64,000 nucleotides of DNA from a virus: positions 46,690 to 110,689 of the IMG/VR virus record IMGVR_UViG_3300025687_000024. The stretch is one strand, 5' to 3'. The translations under genes and the position numbers were made by a program. A model generated the notes under the pieces. The model did not search any database and was not told the origin of the DNA. It saw only the letters and a list, made by a program, of their open reading frames with translations. Shown here piece by piece: positions 34,454 to 42,851 of the stretch; position 1 is the first letter of the stretch; each line of letters starts with the position of its first letter.

Positions 34454-36139
34454 ATGTCCGACTTCCCAGGCATCCCCAAGACGCTTCCCGTCACCGTCGG
34501 CGGCTCCGATCCGCTGGGGCGGTGCTTCGCCGAGGCGGTCGACGTCACGCGCGCGGGCGGTGGGGGCCTGGAGAAGATCGCCGGCGTGCGCGAGCTGCAT
34601 CCCGAGATCGACGCCTACCTGAAGCAGCTGCGGCCGGATCCGGCCTACCAGTTCGTGCTCATGACCCCGCTGGGGGCCTACGAGTACTGGGGGATGAACG
34701 TCAACGGGGACATCTTCCCCGAGATCGCGCTGGCGCACGACCACCTCAAGCAGAACCCCCGAGACGTCATCAGGCGCCTCGAGGCACGCTGGGTGACCCC
34801 GCACGGGCGACGCCTCCCCCCGGGCAACTACCACGAGTTCGGGCACAAGACGTTCCTGAACGCCAAGCGCTACCTGCACCACGTCAACAAGAACCCCGAG
34901 ATCGCCTACGGGGACATCGTGGTGGCGGTCTACAACCCCGCGATGCACCGCGTGGAGGTCATCGTCCGGCACGACCGGGAGATGGCCAAGAAGGTGGGGG
35001 CGCAGGATGTCATCGACGACATCGACGAGCGCAAGCCTCGCCAGATCTCGATGGGGTGCAAGGTTCCCTTCGACGTCTGCACCAAGTGCGGCTCCATCTC
35101 GAAGACCACGCGCGACTACTGCGAGTGCCTGCTCACGCAGCGGGCACAGATCCTGCCTGACGGGCGGATCGTCGGCATGGTCAACCTCTTCCCCCGCTTC
35201 TTCGACCTCTCGGACGTCTTCGTTCCGGCAGCGAAGGAGTCCGGGGTACTGCTCAAGGTGGCCTCGGCGGCAGGGACCCGCTTCTTCGTGCCGCACTCCT
35301 ACTTCGAGCGCATTGGTACGCGGCCGCCAGCGGACGCCATCGAGGTGACGCGCGAAGGCGTGCTGGTCAAGGTGGCGCACGACAAGCAGGCCGAAGCTGC
35401 CAAGAGCGCCGAAGTGACCAAGGAGATCCTCCCCAACGCTGGCCCGAATGTGGAGCGCCTGACTGCGCGCGAACCCGACATTCCAACCGGCCTGTTGGGG
35501 GGCGACTTCGAGCAGCTCGTCAACACGCTGGCGCTGCTGGGGATCGTGCTCAAGCCACACGAGTTCCAGCACGGAGCGCTCACAGGCGCGGGCCTGGGTG
35601 ACCTGGCGTCCCAGCTGAGCGCGAAGCGCCAGGTGTTCACGCCGGCTACCTCCGAGAGTGCGCTTCGCCTGAGCTGCGAGAGCTACAGTCCGAACCTCGC
35701 GCGCCTGTTGGCGTCCTTGCTGGCGTCCCGGTCTGCCTTCCATCCGCACCTTCCCGCGCGCTCGTTGCAGCTCGTCGTGGTGAAGTCTCCCAAGCTCCCG
35801 CCCAAGCGAGAGCAGGTCGAGAACACGCCACCTCTGCAGAAGGTTGCGGAGGCCTACGACGCCTACAGGAAGGCACTTGTCTACCTTCCAGGCCTGCTAC
35901 CGCAGGCTATCGACAACGACCCGGCCTTCTACCGGGAGCACTATCTGGGAGAACTCTTCGAGAACTCCTGGGAGAAGCTCGCGTCGGGGAGTACCGAGAA
36001 GGGGTTGTCTCCGCCCCCCGTATCGGTATACCTTACGGCTGCGCACCGTGATCGCGGTGGTGTTCCTTCTTCGTGGGATCGGGTACTACCTCCACACACA
36101 GCCGCACGGGCACTGCTCGGAATCGAGGATCTCTCATGA
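34454..36139 (+). CDS. Prohead protease, gp21-like
   Basis: 561 residues. The N-terminal third fits the phage prohead protease family: GMNVNGDIFPE, then LHHVNKNPEIAYG with H142/H143 and QISMGCKVPFD with S199, the expected His and Ser. A zinc-like group, CTKC with DYCEC, follows the serine as in several large-phage homologues. The C-terminal 300 residues are an extension carrying further KxA motifs (LLKVASA, LVKVAHD, LQKVAEAY, WEKLASG) and GLEKIAG occurs at 39-43. It should cleave capsid and internal proteins during head maturation; the EKxA sites in it suggest it also cuts itself. Confidence 0.85.
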   Translation: MSDFPGIPKTLPVTVGGSDPLGRCFAEAVDVTRAGGGGLEKIAGVRELHPEIDAYLKQLRPDPAYQFVLMTPLGAYEYWGMNVNGDIFPEIALAHDHLKQNPRDVIRRLEARWVTPHGRRLPPGNYHEFGHKTFLNAKRYLHHVNKNPEIAYGDIVVAVYNPAMHRVEVIVRHDREMAKKVGAQDVIDDIDERKPRQISMGCKVPFDVCTKCGSISKTTRDYCECLLTQRAQILPDGRIVGMVNLFPRFFDLSDVFVPAAKESGVLLKVASAAGTRFFVPHSYFERIGTRPPADAIEVTREGVLVKVAHDKQAEAAKSAEVTKEILPNAGPNVERLTAREPDIPTGLLGGDFEQLVNTLALLGIVLKPHEFQHGALTGAGLGDLASQLSAKRQVFTPATSESALRLSCESYSPNLARLLASLLASRSAFHPHLPARSLQLVVVKSPKLPPKREQVENTPPLQKVAEAYDAYRKALVYLPGLLPQAIDNDPAFYREHYLGELFENSWEKLASGSTEKGLSPPPVSVYLTAAHRDRGGVPSSWDRVLPPHTAARALLGIEDLS

Positions 36140-36567
36140 GCGACATGGCCTCCCTCCTGGACTCCATCTACAACTCCGACCAGCGGGTGAGCCCCCTCGA
36201 GAAGACCGCCGAGGCGGCCATGCTCGAGCAGCTGGGGCAGTCCGGACAGACCGCCGGCGCGCTGCGCGACATGAGCACCGCCGAGCTCATCGCCCTGGCC
36301 ACGCAGCTCGAGGCCGACGAGGGCACCGAGAAGACGGCCTCCGCCCAGCCGGCCGCGGCGGAGCCCGAGGACACCTCCGAGCTCGAGAAGGTGGCCTACG
36401 ACACCTTCGGCGGGCAGCTGATGGCCCACGCCTTCACCCACGAGCTGGGGCTCATGAAGGTCGCCATGATCAACGGCAAGTGCCGCGTGTGCAAGGAGAA
36501 CGCCATGGACATCCAGGGCAGCTCCATCTGCAGCGCCTGCCACGCCGAGGCAGACAGCGCCGAATAG
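36136..36567 (+). CDS. Small zinc protein with three EKxA motifs
   Basis: 143 residues. Three motif copies: PLEKTAE (20-26), GTEKTAS and ELEKVAY. The C-terminus holds a zinc ribbon, CRVC and CSAC. The layout suggests a leader and linker cut away from a zinc-binding product of about 65 residues. Starts inside the protease stop (ATGA), so the two are co-translated. Confidence 0.7.
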   Translation: MSDMASLLDSIYNSDQRVSPLEKTAEAAMLEQLGQSGQTAGALRDMSTAELIALATQLEADEGTEKTASAQPAAAEPEDTSELEKVAYDTFGGQLMAHAFTHELGLMKVAMINGKCRVCKENAMDIQGSSICSACHAEADSAE

Positions 36568-36571
36568 CGCT

Positions 36572-36871
36572 ATGCTGGAATCCTTCGCCACGGAGCTCGA
36601 GAAGTTGGCCAACACCGCCACCAAGAACGTCCCTCAAGTCGGCCTGGGCATGACCCTGCCGTCTGGGAACAGCGGTGCTGGTGTGCGAACTTCGTCGGCG
36701 CGCGGCCTGGGAATCAAGCACCAGCCTCCGATGCCTCGACCGCCGCGGGGAATGAGCAGCAAGGCGGTCAAGACCCCCAGCACGGGACGGCTTGGCACCA
36801 AGATCGACCCCGCTCGCGGGATCAAGACTGTACCAACCCCGCTCCGAGGTGATACCTTGGTGCGTGCGTGA
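36572..36871 (+). CDS. Small basic protein with ELEKLA leader
   Basis: 99 residues. FATELEKLANT at 5-15 is the shared leader motif. The remainder is low-complexity Gly/Pro/Arg/Lys without a fold signature (RPPRGMSSKAVKTPSTGR). It suits an internal DNA-associated protein. Confidence 0.68.
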   Translation: MLESFATELEKLANTATKNVPQVGLGMTLPSGNSGAGVRTSSARGLGIKHQPPMPRPPRGMSSKAVKTPSTGRLGTKIDPARGIKTVPTPLRGDTLVRA

Positions 36872-36887
36872 CCTACGAGGACCACCC

Positions 36888-37577
36888 ATGCTCTCTCTGA
36901 ACGACATGATCCGTCAGGCCATCGGGGACGCGGAAGAGGCCGAGCAGTCGGCCCCGACCACTCCCGAGGTGCAGGCGGCTCCCCCCGCCTCTTCCGGTGC
37001 GAGCATCGACCACGGTGAGCTGAGCAAGCTCGCCAGCGCGCTGGAGTTCGTCGGTACCCGCGGTGTCGAGTCCCTGCTGGTGCTCGAGAAGGACGCCAGC
37101 GCCGCCGCGCCGCCCGCGGGCACCAACGCCGGGCAGACGCACGGCGAGAAGAAGCAGTCCCAGGTGCAGCCGCACAAGGGCGCTCCTCCCATGAAGCCCA
37201 AGGCCACGGGTGCTCCCGACGACAACGAGCACCAGCGCCCGGGCGGCAACGCCCCCTCGCCCGACACCTCGAGCACCCAGAAGGGCGCCAGCCACCCCGG
37301 CCTCAAGAGCAACGAAGCCGCCATCGGCGTCACCAAGGCCGACAAGGCCAAGCTCGTCGCCCCCGCGCTCTCCAAGCTGCTCTCCGCCACCCCCTTCGCG
37401 GACCCCAAGGTGAAGGAGAACCTGCGCAACGCGGGCAAGGCCGGCGAGCGCAACATCAACGCGGGCAAGGCCAAGACCGCCTCGGGCGAGGCCGCTCCCC
37501 AGCTCCCCCCGGGGGTCAACCTCGAGCAGGTGCGCGAAGAGCTCGCGCGCCGCGTCAACGACGGAGGGCAGGCCTGA
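36888..37577 (+). CDS. Scaffold or core candidate
   Basis: 229 residues, ATG with GAGG upstream. The N-terminus is acidic and helical, the middle is disordered Pro/Ala/Lys, and the C-terminus has a short helical region (LEQVREELARRVNDG). Motif copies: ELSKLASAL, VLEKDASA, KAKTASGE. Its place two genes upstream of the decoration and capsid genes is typical of a scaffold. Confidence 0.65.
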   Translation: MLSLNDMIRQAIGDAEEAEQSAPTTPEVQAAPPASSGASIDHGELSKLASALEFVGTRGVESLLVLEKDASAAAPPAGTNAGQTHGEKKQSQVQPHKGAPPMKPKATGAPDDNEHQRPGGNAPSPDTSSTQKGASHPGLKSNEAAIGVTKADKAKLVAPALSKLLSATPFADPKVKENLRNAGKAGERNINAGKAKTASGEAAPQLPPGVNLEQVREELARRVNDGGQA

Positions 37578-37963
37578 TGCTCACCAAGATCGGATCCGCC
37601 GAGCTCAACGGGCTCCTCATCAAGTCCGCCGCCGCCATCCGCGACCTCTCCGCCGAGAACGAGCAGCTGCGTGCTCAGCTCGCCAAGAAGGACCGGCGCG
37701 AGCACGCCGTCAAGATCGCCAGCGTGGCGGTCGAGCGCGGCATCGTGGCCGAGGACGCGCAGGCCGAGTACGCGCAGACCCTCGCTTCCGGCTCCCGGAA
37801 CCTCGATGACGTCGAGGAACTGGTCAGCCACGCCGCCGCTGGACTCCCCCTGGGCGAACTCACCAAGGAGGCTGCCGACGGCGACGGCGCTTCCGGAGTC
37901 GTCCCGGGCGCCGCCGAGCAGAAGTTCGCCTCCTTCCTCACGAACAGTGGCATCGTCCACTAG
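37577..37963 (+). CDS. Small coiled-coil protein, scaffold candidate
   Basis: 128 residues. An N-terminal helix and coiled coil (IRDLSAENEQLRAQLAKKDR) is followed by motif-like KIASVAVE and LTKEAAD. Overlaps the preceding gene's stop by one base. The size, coiled coil and place before capsid genes fit an assembly core component. Confidence 0.65.
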   Translation: MLTKIGSAELNGLLIKSAAAIRDLSAENEQLRAQLAKKDRREHAVKIASVAVERGIVAEDAQAEYAQTLASGSRNLDDVEELVSHAAAGLPLGELTKEAADGDGASGVVPGAAEQKFASFLTNSGIVH

Positions 37964-37990
37964 ACCGCTTTCCCTCCGCAGGAGCATCCC

Positions 37991-38461
37991 ATGCTGAACC
38001 TCATCAGCTCCGTGAGCGACAACTTCCGTCGCGACATCCCCGTGGCGGACGAGACCTACCTCAACCCGACCGAGGCCGAGGCCTACGACCAGGGCGAGTG
38101 GCTCGTGCGCGATTCCTCCGGCAACCTCGAGCGCGTGGGCGCGGACTCGGTGTCCGACGCCATGCAGATCTGGACCCAGAAGGGCGACACCGCCGCCCAG
38201 GCCATCTCCAAGATCGCCGTGATCCAGCTGCACGAGTACGAGGCCGAGACCGACATGTTCGAGGACGGCGGCGCCGGCTTCGCCCCCGGCACCAAGCTCA
38301 CCGTGAAGACCCTCTCCGACGTCGATGGCGAGGACTTCCGCACCGGTCTCACCCAGGCCGCCGCGGGTGAGTACGTCTACGGCGTGGTCATCACCGACCC
38401 CGACGACAACGGCGGGCTGATCAAGTACCGTCGCTCCCCCGCCTACCTCTGGGTCAGCTGA
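37991..38461 (+). CDS. Head decoration protein candidate
   Basis: 156 residues, GGAG upstream. Beta-rich (AISKIAVIQLHEYEAETDMF, GEYVYGVVITDPDDNG), and the length and position immediately before the major capsid gene match capsid decoration or head-fibre proteins. No catalytic residues. The assignment is from context and composition. Confidence 0.6.
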   Translation: MLNLISSVSDNFRRDIPVADETYLNPTEAEAYDQGEWLVRDSSGNLERVGADSVSDAMQIWTQKGDTAAQAISKIAVIQLHEYEAETDMFEDGGAGFAPGTKLTVKTLSDVDGEDFRTGLTQAAAGEYVYGVVITDPDDNGGLIKYRRSPAYLWVS

Positions 38462-38481
38462 CGGGTAGCTCCCCGTCAGCT
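38456..38481 (+). terminator. Hairpin upstream of the capsid gene
   Basis: AGCTGACGGG and CCCGTCAGCT form a perfect 10-bp stem with a 6-base loop; the decoration-gene stop lies in the left arm. No T tract follows. It could be a partial terminator or a processing/stability element that sets capsid mRNA level. The rest of the 75-base gap holds the capsid ribosome binding site. Confidence 0.5.
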
Positions 38482-38536
38482 TGACCTCCACCCTGCTCTC
38501 TCCACCTTCCGGAGAACCTCCCACCAGGAGACCAAC

Positions 38537-39565
38537 ATGAGCACCGACGCTGCCACCCTGAACCAGCTCTTCCTGGCCCATCTGGAGCACCCCGAGGGCA
38601 AGGAGAAGCTCGCGGCCGTGGGCCGTACCTACGTGCGTGACAAGCTGCGCGAGAACAGCTTCGCCCGCAAGATCCTCCCGCCCCAGATGGTCACCAAGGC
38701 CGACATGCAGGTGTCCGTGAACCACGACACCCTCGTCTACATCGACGAGATCGAGCCCAACTCCAGGGCCATGTCGCTGACCTTCCGCGGCCAGCCCACC
38801 GCGCGCTACATCCGCGCCTCCCGCTACGAGATCCCCATCTTCACCATCTCGAGCGAGCGCTTCGAGAAGACGGAGCAGGAGCTCCTCGCCTACCGGATGC
38901 CCATCACCCGGGTGATCGAGGACAACTCGGTCAAGGACATCCAGGAGATCGAGGACTACCGCTTCCTGGTCTACGTCGATGCGGCCATCTCCAACACCGA
39001 GCAGATCGTCAAGGGCACCCAGGCCCAGGACGATATCGAGGCCAACGGGCTGAACTCCGGCTTCCGCGGCACCCTCGAGCGCGCCGACCTGGTCCTGCTG
39101 TTCAAGGAGCTCGACTCCCGTCGTCGCCGCCTGGCCACGGTGCTGATGAACGAGGAGAACTGGGACGATGTCCTGAACTGGACCATCGAGGACTTCGGCG
39201 ACAAGCAGGCCTCGGTGACCGTCGACGGCTACACCTACGACCGCCTGATGGGTCGGAAGATCATCCGTACCATCAAGACGGACATCCTCCAGACCGGCAA
39301 CATCTACGGCTTCTGCGCGCCCGAGTGGCTCGGCAAGTTCCTCATCCTGAACGCCACCAAGTTCTACATCGACAAGGTGTACAACCTGGTCATGTGGCAG
39401 GCCTGGGAGGACATCGGCATGGGCATCGGCAACATCGCCAGCATGGCCAAGCTCGAGCTCTACAACGACACCACCGACGTCCTGATCTCCGAGGATGAGG
39501 TCGGCACCACGGTCTACAACGAGGCCGACGATGGTCTGACCTTCCCGCAGGTCAGCCACTACTAG
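38537..39565 (+). CDS. Major capsid protein
   Basis: 342 residues, AGGAG upstream. The sequence has the alternating pattern and length of an HK97-fold capsid protein: a charged N-terminal arm, an E-loop-like region (IEPNSRAMSLTFRGQPTARY), a spine helix (ELLAYRMPITRVIEDNSVKD) and P-domain segments (TLERADLVLLFKELDSRRRR). GKEKLAAVG at 21-29 matches the EKxA motif, so the first 26 or so residues may be cut off by the prohead protease. Preceded by scaffold, protease and decoration candidates in the usual head-gene order. Confidence 0.82.
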   Translation: MSTDAATLNQLFLAHLEHPEGKEKLAAVGRTYVRDKLRENSFARKILPPQMVTKADMQVSVNHDTLVYIDEIEPNSRAMSLTFRGQPTARYIRASRYEIPIFTISSERFEKTEQELLAYRMPITRVIEDNSVKDIQEIEDYRFLVYVDAAISNTEQIVKGTQAQDDIEANGLNSGFRGTLERADLVLLFKELDSRRRRLATVLMNEENWDDVLNWTIEDFGDKQASVTVDGYTYDRLMGRKIIRTIKTDILQTGNIYGFCAPEWLGKFLILNATKFYIDKVYNLVMWQAWEDIGMGIGNIASMAKLELYNDTTDVLISEDEVGTTVYNEADDGLTFPQVSHY

Positions 39566-39585
39566 GCCCGGACGGAGGCTGAGCG

Positions 39586-40083
39586 ATGCCTGTGATGGTG
39601 ACCATCAGGAACCGGCGCCCGCGCAAGACCGTCAAGGTCTGCGGGCGCTACCTCGCCTGTACCCGCGTCCAGAAGGCCGCGGGGAAGGGCGGTACCCTGG
39701 ACATCACCGAGGAGCAGCTCGCCTCCAGCACCGTGCAACGCCTGCTCGCGCTGAAGCGCATCGAGATCGTCGGGCGGTCCGGGACGGCGGTGACGCCGCC
39801 TCGCGACGAGCCCCCAGCTCCTGCAGCAGCGTCGGAGGAGCCGACGCCCGTCGAAGAGGAGCCCGCCCCCGAGCCGCCTGTCGATCCCGAGCCGGAGCCC
39901 GAGCCGGAGCCTGCACCTGCGCCAGAACCCTCTCCCCCGCCCAAGCAGTGGACGCGGGATGAGCTCGAGGGCAAGACCCTCCCCGAGCTTCGCCCGCTCT
40001 ACACGCGCCTGACCGACGCCAGCCCGAGCGGTCTCCGCAAGGCTGACATCATCGACGGCATCATCGGCGCCCAGGAGGCCTGA
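39586..40083 (+). CDS. Pro/Glu-repeat protein with SAP-like C-terminus
   Basis: 165 residues. An N-terminal basic beta-rich domain (IRNRRPRKTVKVCGRYLACT) is joined by a PEPEPEPEP linker to a C-terminal segment, WTRDELEGKTLPELRPLY then LRKADIIDGIIG, which looks like a SAP/HeH helix-extension-helix. Similar proteins next to capsid genes are known in other phages and bind DNA or the head. Stop overlaps the next start by one base. Confidence 0.7.
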   Translation: MPVMVTIRNRRPRKTVKVCGRYLACTRVQKAAGKGGTLDITEEQLASSTVQRLLALKRIEIVGRSGTAVTPPRDEPPAPAAASEEPTPVEEEPAPEPPVDPEPEPEPEPAPAPEPSPPPKQWTRDELEGKTLPELRPLYTRLTDASPSGLRKADIIDGIIGAQEA

Positions 40084-40283
40084 TGTCCAAGCTCTCGTCT
40101 CCTCTGCGCACCAAGCGGCCCGACTCCGTCTCGGTGTGCGGCAAGCTGCTGCGCAAGGGGCAGTCCACCACCGTGGATGAGTCCGCTGTCGGCCCCTCCG
40201 AGCGTCGGAAGGAAGCCAACGGCCTCATCAAGATCCGCAGGGCACGCGAGCGTGGCAAGCTCAAGGTGACCTGCGTCAAGTGA
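40083..40283 (+). CDS. Small basic protein
   Basis: 66 residues with Lys/Arg-rich ends (SPLRTKRPDSVSVCGKLLRK). Its N-terminal half resembles the start of the 165-residue neighbour in the VCGxx(L/Y)L pattern, so the two may be related by duplication. Function unknown. Confidence 0.62.
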   Translation: MSKLSSPLRTKRPDSVSVCGKLLRKGQSTTVDESAVGPSERRKEANGLIKIRRARERGKLKVTCVK

Positions 40284-40287
40284 GCCT

Positions 40288-40752
40288 GTGGCAACTCCTA
40301 TCTCCGAGGACCAGTTCATCTCCGAAGTCCGCGGCTTCATGCGGGACCACCCGGACCTGAACCAGCTGATCTACGGCGAGGAGAGTACCAACAGGCAGAT
40401 TCGCTTCGCCGCCTGGCTGGCCATCGACGAGTGGAACGTGCGGCCTCCGGTCAGCTCGGCCACCTTCGCGACGTTCCCGTCGCGGTTCATCCTTCTCTTT
40501 CTCACCATCATCCACCTCCTCACGTCCGTCGGGCTGCTGAAGGCCAGGAACTCCATCACCTACAACGATGGCGGCTTCTCGGTGCAGGACAACGAGGCCC
40601 AGGAACGTCTCTACAAGCAGTGGATTCAGGTCCTGCGCGCTCAAGTCGACCCTGTGATGCGGGACCTCAAGATCTCGCTGAACATTGCAGGCGGTTGGGG
40701 AGCCGGAGTGGGCTCTACCTACGGGCAACTCCACGGGTGGTATGGTAGTTGA
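40288..40752 (+). CDS. Hypothetical neck/connector candidate
   Basis: 154 residues, GTG start. An acidic N-terminal helix, then a strongly hydrophobic middle (FILLFLTIIHLLTSVGLL) and a polar C-terminus. The hydrophobic part could be a membrane span or a buried helix. Position after the capsid gene is where head-completion proteins lie, but no family was recognised. Confidence 0.6.
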   Translation: MATPISEDQFISEVRGFMRDHPDLNQLIYGEESTNRQIRFAAWLAIDEWNVRPPVSSATFATFPSRFILLFLTIIHLLTSVGLLKARNSITYNDGGFSVQDNEAQERLYKQWIQVLRAQVDPVMRDLKISLNIAGGWGAGVGSTYGQLHGWYGS

Positions 40753-40813
40753 CTCGTCTTCCTTTTCCCCATACGCTGCAAGCGTGCCGACCAATCCTCC
40801 CCCGGAGTTCCTC

Positions 40814-41746
40814 ATGGCCATCCACGACGTCCTCGCCCGCATCTACGGCCTCGACAAGACCGCCTCCGAGCAGGAGACGGAGCTCGACCTCGACAACATG
40901 AGCGCCGTCGACTTCCTCGCCGGCATCGAGAGCGGCGAGATCGTCTACGTCGACGGTGACGAGCCCGAGGCCGAGAAGACCGCCGGCGACGAGGGAGAGC
41001 TCGACCTCGACAACATGAGCGCGACCCAGCTCCTGCAGGGGCTCGAGAGCGGCGAGATCGTGTTCGACGACGGCAGCGATCCCGAGGCCGAGAAGACCGC
41101 GGGCTTCGACCTCGACAGCCTCACCCAGGAGCAGCTCGAGAGCATGTCGGCCGAGGAGCTCATCGAGCTGGCCAACTCGCTCGACGAGGATCCCGGGGAG
41201 CAGGAGAAGGTCGCCGCCGAGCAGCAGTACTGGCTCGACGCCGGGGCCCTGATGGCGCGCGGCTACGCCTCCGAGCTGGAGAAGCTGTCCTCCGAGCAGA
41301 TGCCCGACGAGCTCGAGATCGACATGAGCAAGATCACCGGCGCCGATCTCGTGGAGCTCATGGAGCACTACGAGTTCGTCGAGGACGACGAGCCCCAGGT
41401 GGAGAAGACCGCCGGCGGGCTGGGCAGCCTCCTGAAGTTCAAGGGCGCCCGGAAGGCCTTCAAGGGCTCCCGGAAGGCCGGCGAGACGGCCGAGGAGGCC
41501 CTGAAGGCGCGCAAGAGCGCCGCCAAGGACGCCGCCAAGGCGGCGGGCAAGGGCGACGACAAGGCCGTCGTCGATGCCTTCAAGCGCGGCCGCGACGCCC
41601 ACAAGGCCGGCAAGGCCGCCAAGAAGGAAGCCCGCAAGCTGCGCCGCAAGGGCTACAAGAAGGCCGGGCAGAGCGCCGCGGTCTACGGCGGTGGCCTGGC
41701 CGCCGCTGGCGGACTCGCCGCGGGCACCAAGGCCGCGCTGGACTAG
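40814..41746 (+). CDS. Acidic-repeat precursor with basic C-terminal domain
   Basis: 310 residues, CGGAG before the ATG. Three acidic repeats (ELDLDNMSAVDFLAGIESGE, ELDLDNMSATQLLQGLESGE, ELEIDMSKITGADLVELMEH) each end in EKTAG; an additional LDKTAS is at 13-18 and QEKVAAE lies between repeats. After the last EKTAG, at about 204, comes a 100-residue Lys/Arg/Ala-rich domain (RKAFKGSRKAGETAEEALKA). The reading is a precursor in which acidic segments mask a DNA-binding domain until cleavage at EKTA. Not seen in families I know. Confidence 0.75.
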   Translation: MAIHDVLARIYGLDKTASEQETELDLDNMSAVDFLAGIESGEIVYVDGDEPEAEKTAGDEGELDLDNMSATQLLQGLESGEIVFDDGSDPEAEKTAGFDLDSLTQEQLESMSAEELIELANSLDEDPGEQEKVAAEQQYWLDAGALMARGYASELEKLSSEQMPDELEIDMSKITGADLVELMEHYEFVEDDEPQVEKTAGGLGSLLKFKGARKAFKGSRKAGETAEEALKARKSAAKDAAKAAGKGDDKAVVDAFKRGRDAHKAGKAAKKEARKLRRKGYKKAGQSAAVYGGGLAAAGGLAAGTKAALD

Positions 41747-41771
41747 GCCCCTACCCCTACCCCCCACGACT

Positions 41772-41815
41772 GGGTGCCTGCGTCAAGGGCACCATGCCCC
41801 AAGCAGGAGGCACCC
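41772..41815 (+). promoter_or_regulatory. Hairpin over a ribosome binding site
   Basis: GGGTGCC at 41772-41778 can pair with GGCACCC at 41809-41815, and CCTGC with GCAGG inside it. The right arm includes part of AGGAGG, the ribosome binding site of the next gene. Translational control is possible but the stem is short and interrupted. Confidence 0.35.
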
Positions 41816-41816
41816 C

Positions 41817-42200
41817 ATGAACGAACTGCTCGCAGGCATCTACGGCACCGGCGACATGGAGAAGGTCGCCTCCCCCGTGGACCCGACCCGCCAGATGACC
41901 CTCGACGACCTGGCCACCGTCATCGTCGTCGACAGTCTCGGTGACGGCGCGGACATGGAGAAGGTCGCCGAGGCGCACCAGGAGGTCTTCGCCGACCTGG
42001 TGTCCTTCGATCGCGCCGGACGCGCCATGGCCCACCACGAGTTCACCGAGATGGAGAAGATGGCGGCCGCGGGTGACACGGAGGCCCTCGAGGCCTTCTT
42101 CGCCGATGTCGAGTTCGACGACGGCGGTGAGCCCGACCCCCGTCACGCCGCGCGCGAAGCCATCGCCGCGGAGCTGCAGCGCCGCGCCGGCCTGCAGTAG
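41817..42200 (+). CDS. Small acidic protein with three MEK[VM]A motifs
   Basis: 127 residues, AGGAGG upstream. DMEKVASP (13-20), DMEKVAEA and EMEKMAAA divide an acidic chain. The start (LLAGIYGTGDMEKVA) resembles that of the 310-residue precursor (VLARIYGLDKTA), so the two leaders are related. Likely another processed head-internal protein. Confidence 0.7.
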   Translation: MNELLAGIYGTGDMEKVASPVDPTRQMTLDDLATVIVVDSLGDGADMEKVAEAHQEVFADLVSFDRAGRAMAHHEFTEMEKMAAAGDTEALEAFFADVEFDDGGEPDPRHAAREAIAAELQRRAGLQ

Positions 42201-42209
42201 GAGGGCGGC

Positions 42210-42848
42210 GTGCACCGCCCCGGCGCCTTCGTCCGGGTTGCGGGCACCCTGGAGAAGGTCGCTCGCATCTACGGCAACATCCCCCTGACTCCTGGGGAGT
42301 ACTCCTGGTCTGATCGCTACAAGGGCACCCCCTTCTACCGGGAGGCCCTGGAGATCGAACGCCAGGAGGCTCTCGAGGAGGCGCAGGAGGCCCGCGAGCA
42401 CGTCGAGCAGGAGTCCTCGCACGCGGCCGAGTCTGCTCTCCGAGTCGAGATCGCCCAGCTGGAGGCCGCTCTCGTGGAGTGGCGCTACCAGAACATGGGG
42501 CTCTCCAAGGGGCAGGCCACCGCGCTGGCCAAGACCGCGGCCCTGTGCGGTCACGTGGCCAAGTGCGTCGAGGGTGGCGGTCCCGTCGAGTGGTCTGACG
42601 CCTTCAAGGGGTCGCCCTACTACCAGCAGGCCATCGAGCTGGAGAAGCGCGACGCCGAGATGGAGGCTGCTCGTGCAGCCAAGCAGGCGGCCAGGCCGGT
42701 GTCCAACCGCTGGGCCGTTCGTCGAGCGCGCCGCACGGCCCTCGAGGCCAAGTACCTGGCCTGGAAGCAGCAACAGCAGGGCGGCGCCCCCACCCAACCT
42801 CAACGGGAGGCGGAGCCGGCGGTTCAGGTCTCCGTCCCACGCGAGTAG
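42210..42848 (+). CDS. Helical protein with internal duplication
   Basis: 212 residues, GTG start after GGAGGG. GTLEKVARI lies at 12-20. A motif is repeated: YSWSDRYKGTPFYREALEIE and VEWSDAFKGSPYYQQAIELE, each followed by Glu/Arg/Ala helix. The C-terminus is basic and Gln-rich. Unrecognised; probably a packaged protein. Confidence 0.7.
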   Translation: MHRPGAFVRVAGTLEKVARIYGNIPLTPGEYSWSDRYKGTPFYREALEIERQEALEEAQEAREHVEQESSHAAESALRVEIAQLEAALVEWRYQNMGLSKGQATALAKTAALCGHVAKCVEGGGPVEWSDAFKGSPYYQQAIELEKRDAEMEAARAAKQAARPVSNRWAVRRARRTALEAKYLAWKQQQQGGAPTQPQREAEPAVQVSVPRE

Positions 42849-42851
42849 ATC

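Noticed and set aside
36914-39559. 881-residue minus-strand frame over scaffold and capsid genes
   Set aside because: Spans several plus-strand genes with good ribosome binding sites; Val/Leu/Gly-rich mirror composition.
39840-39935. GAGCCGGAGCCC-type repeats as a possible CRISPR or iteron array
   Set aside because: They are codon-level repeats encoding the Pro/Glu linker of the SAP-like protein, without spacers.
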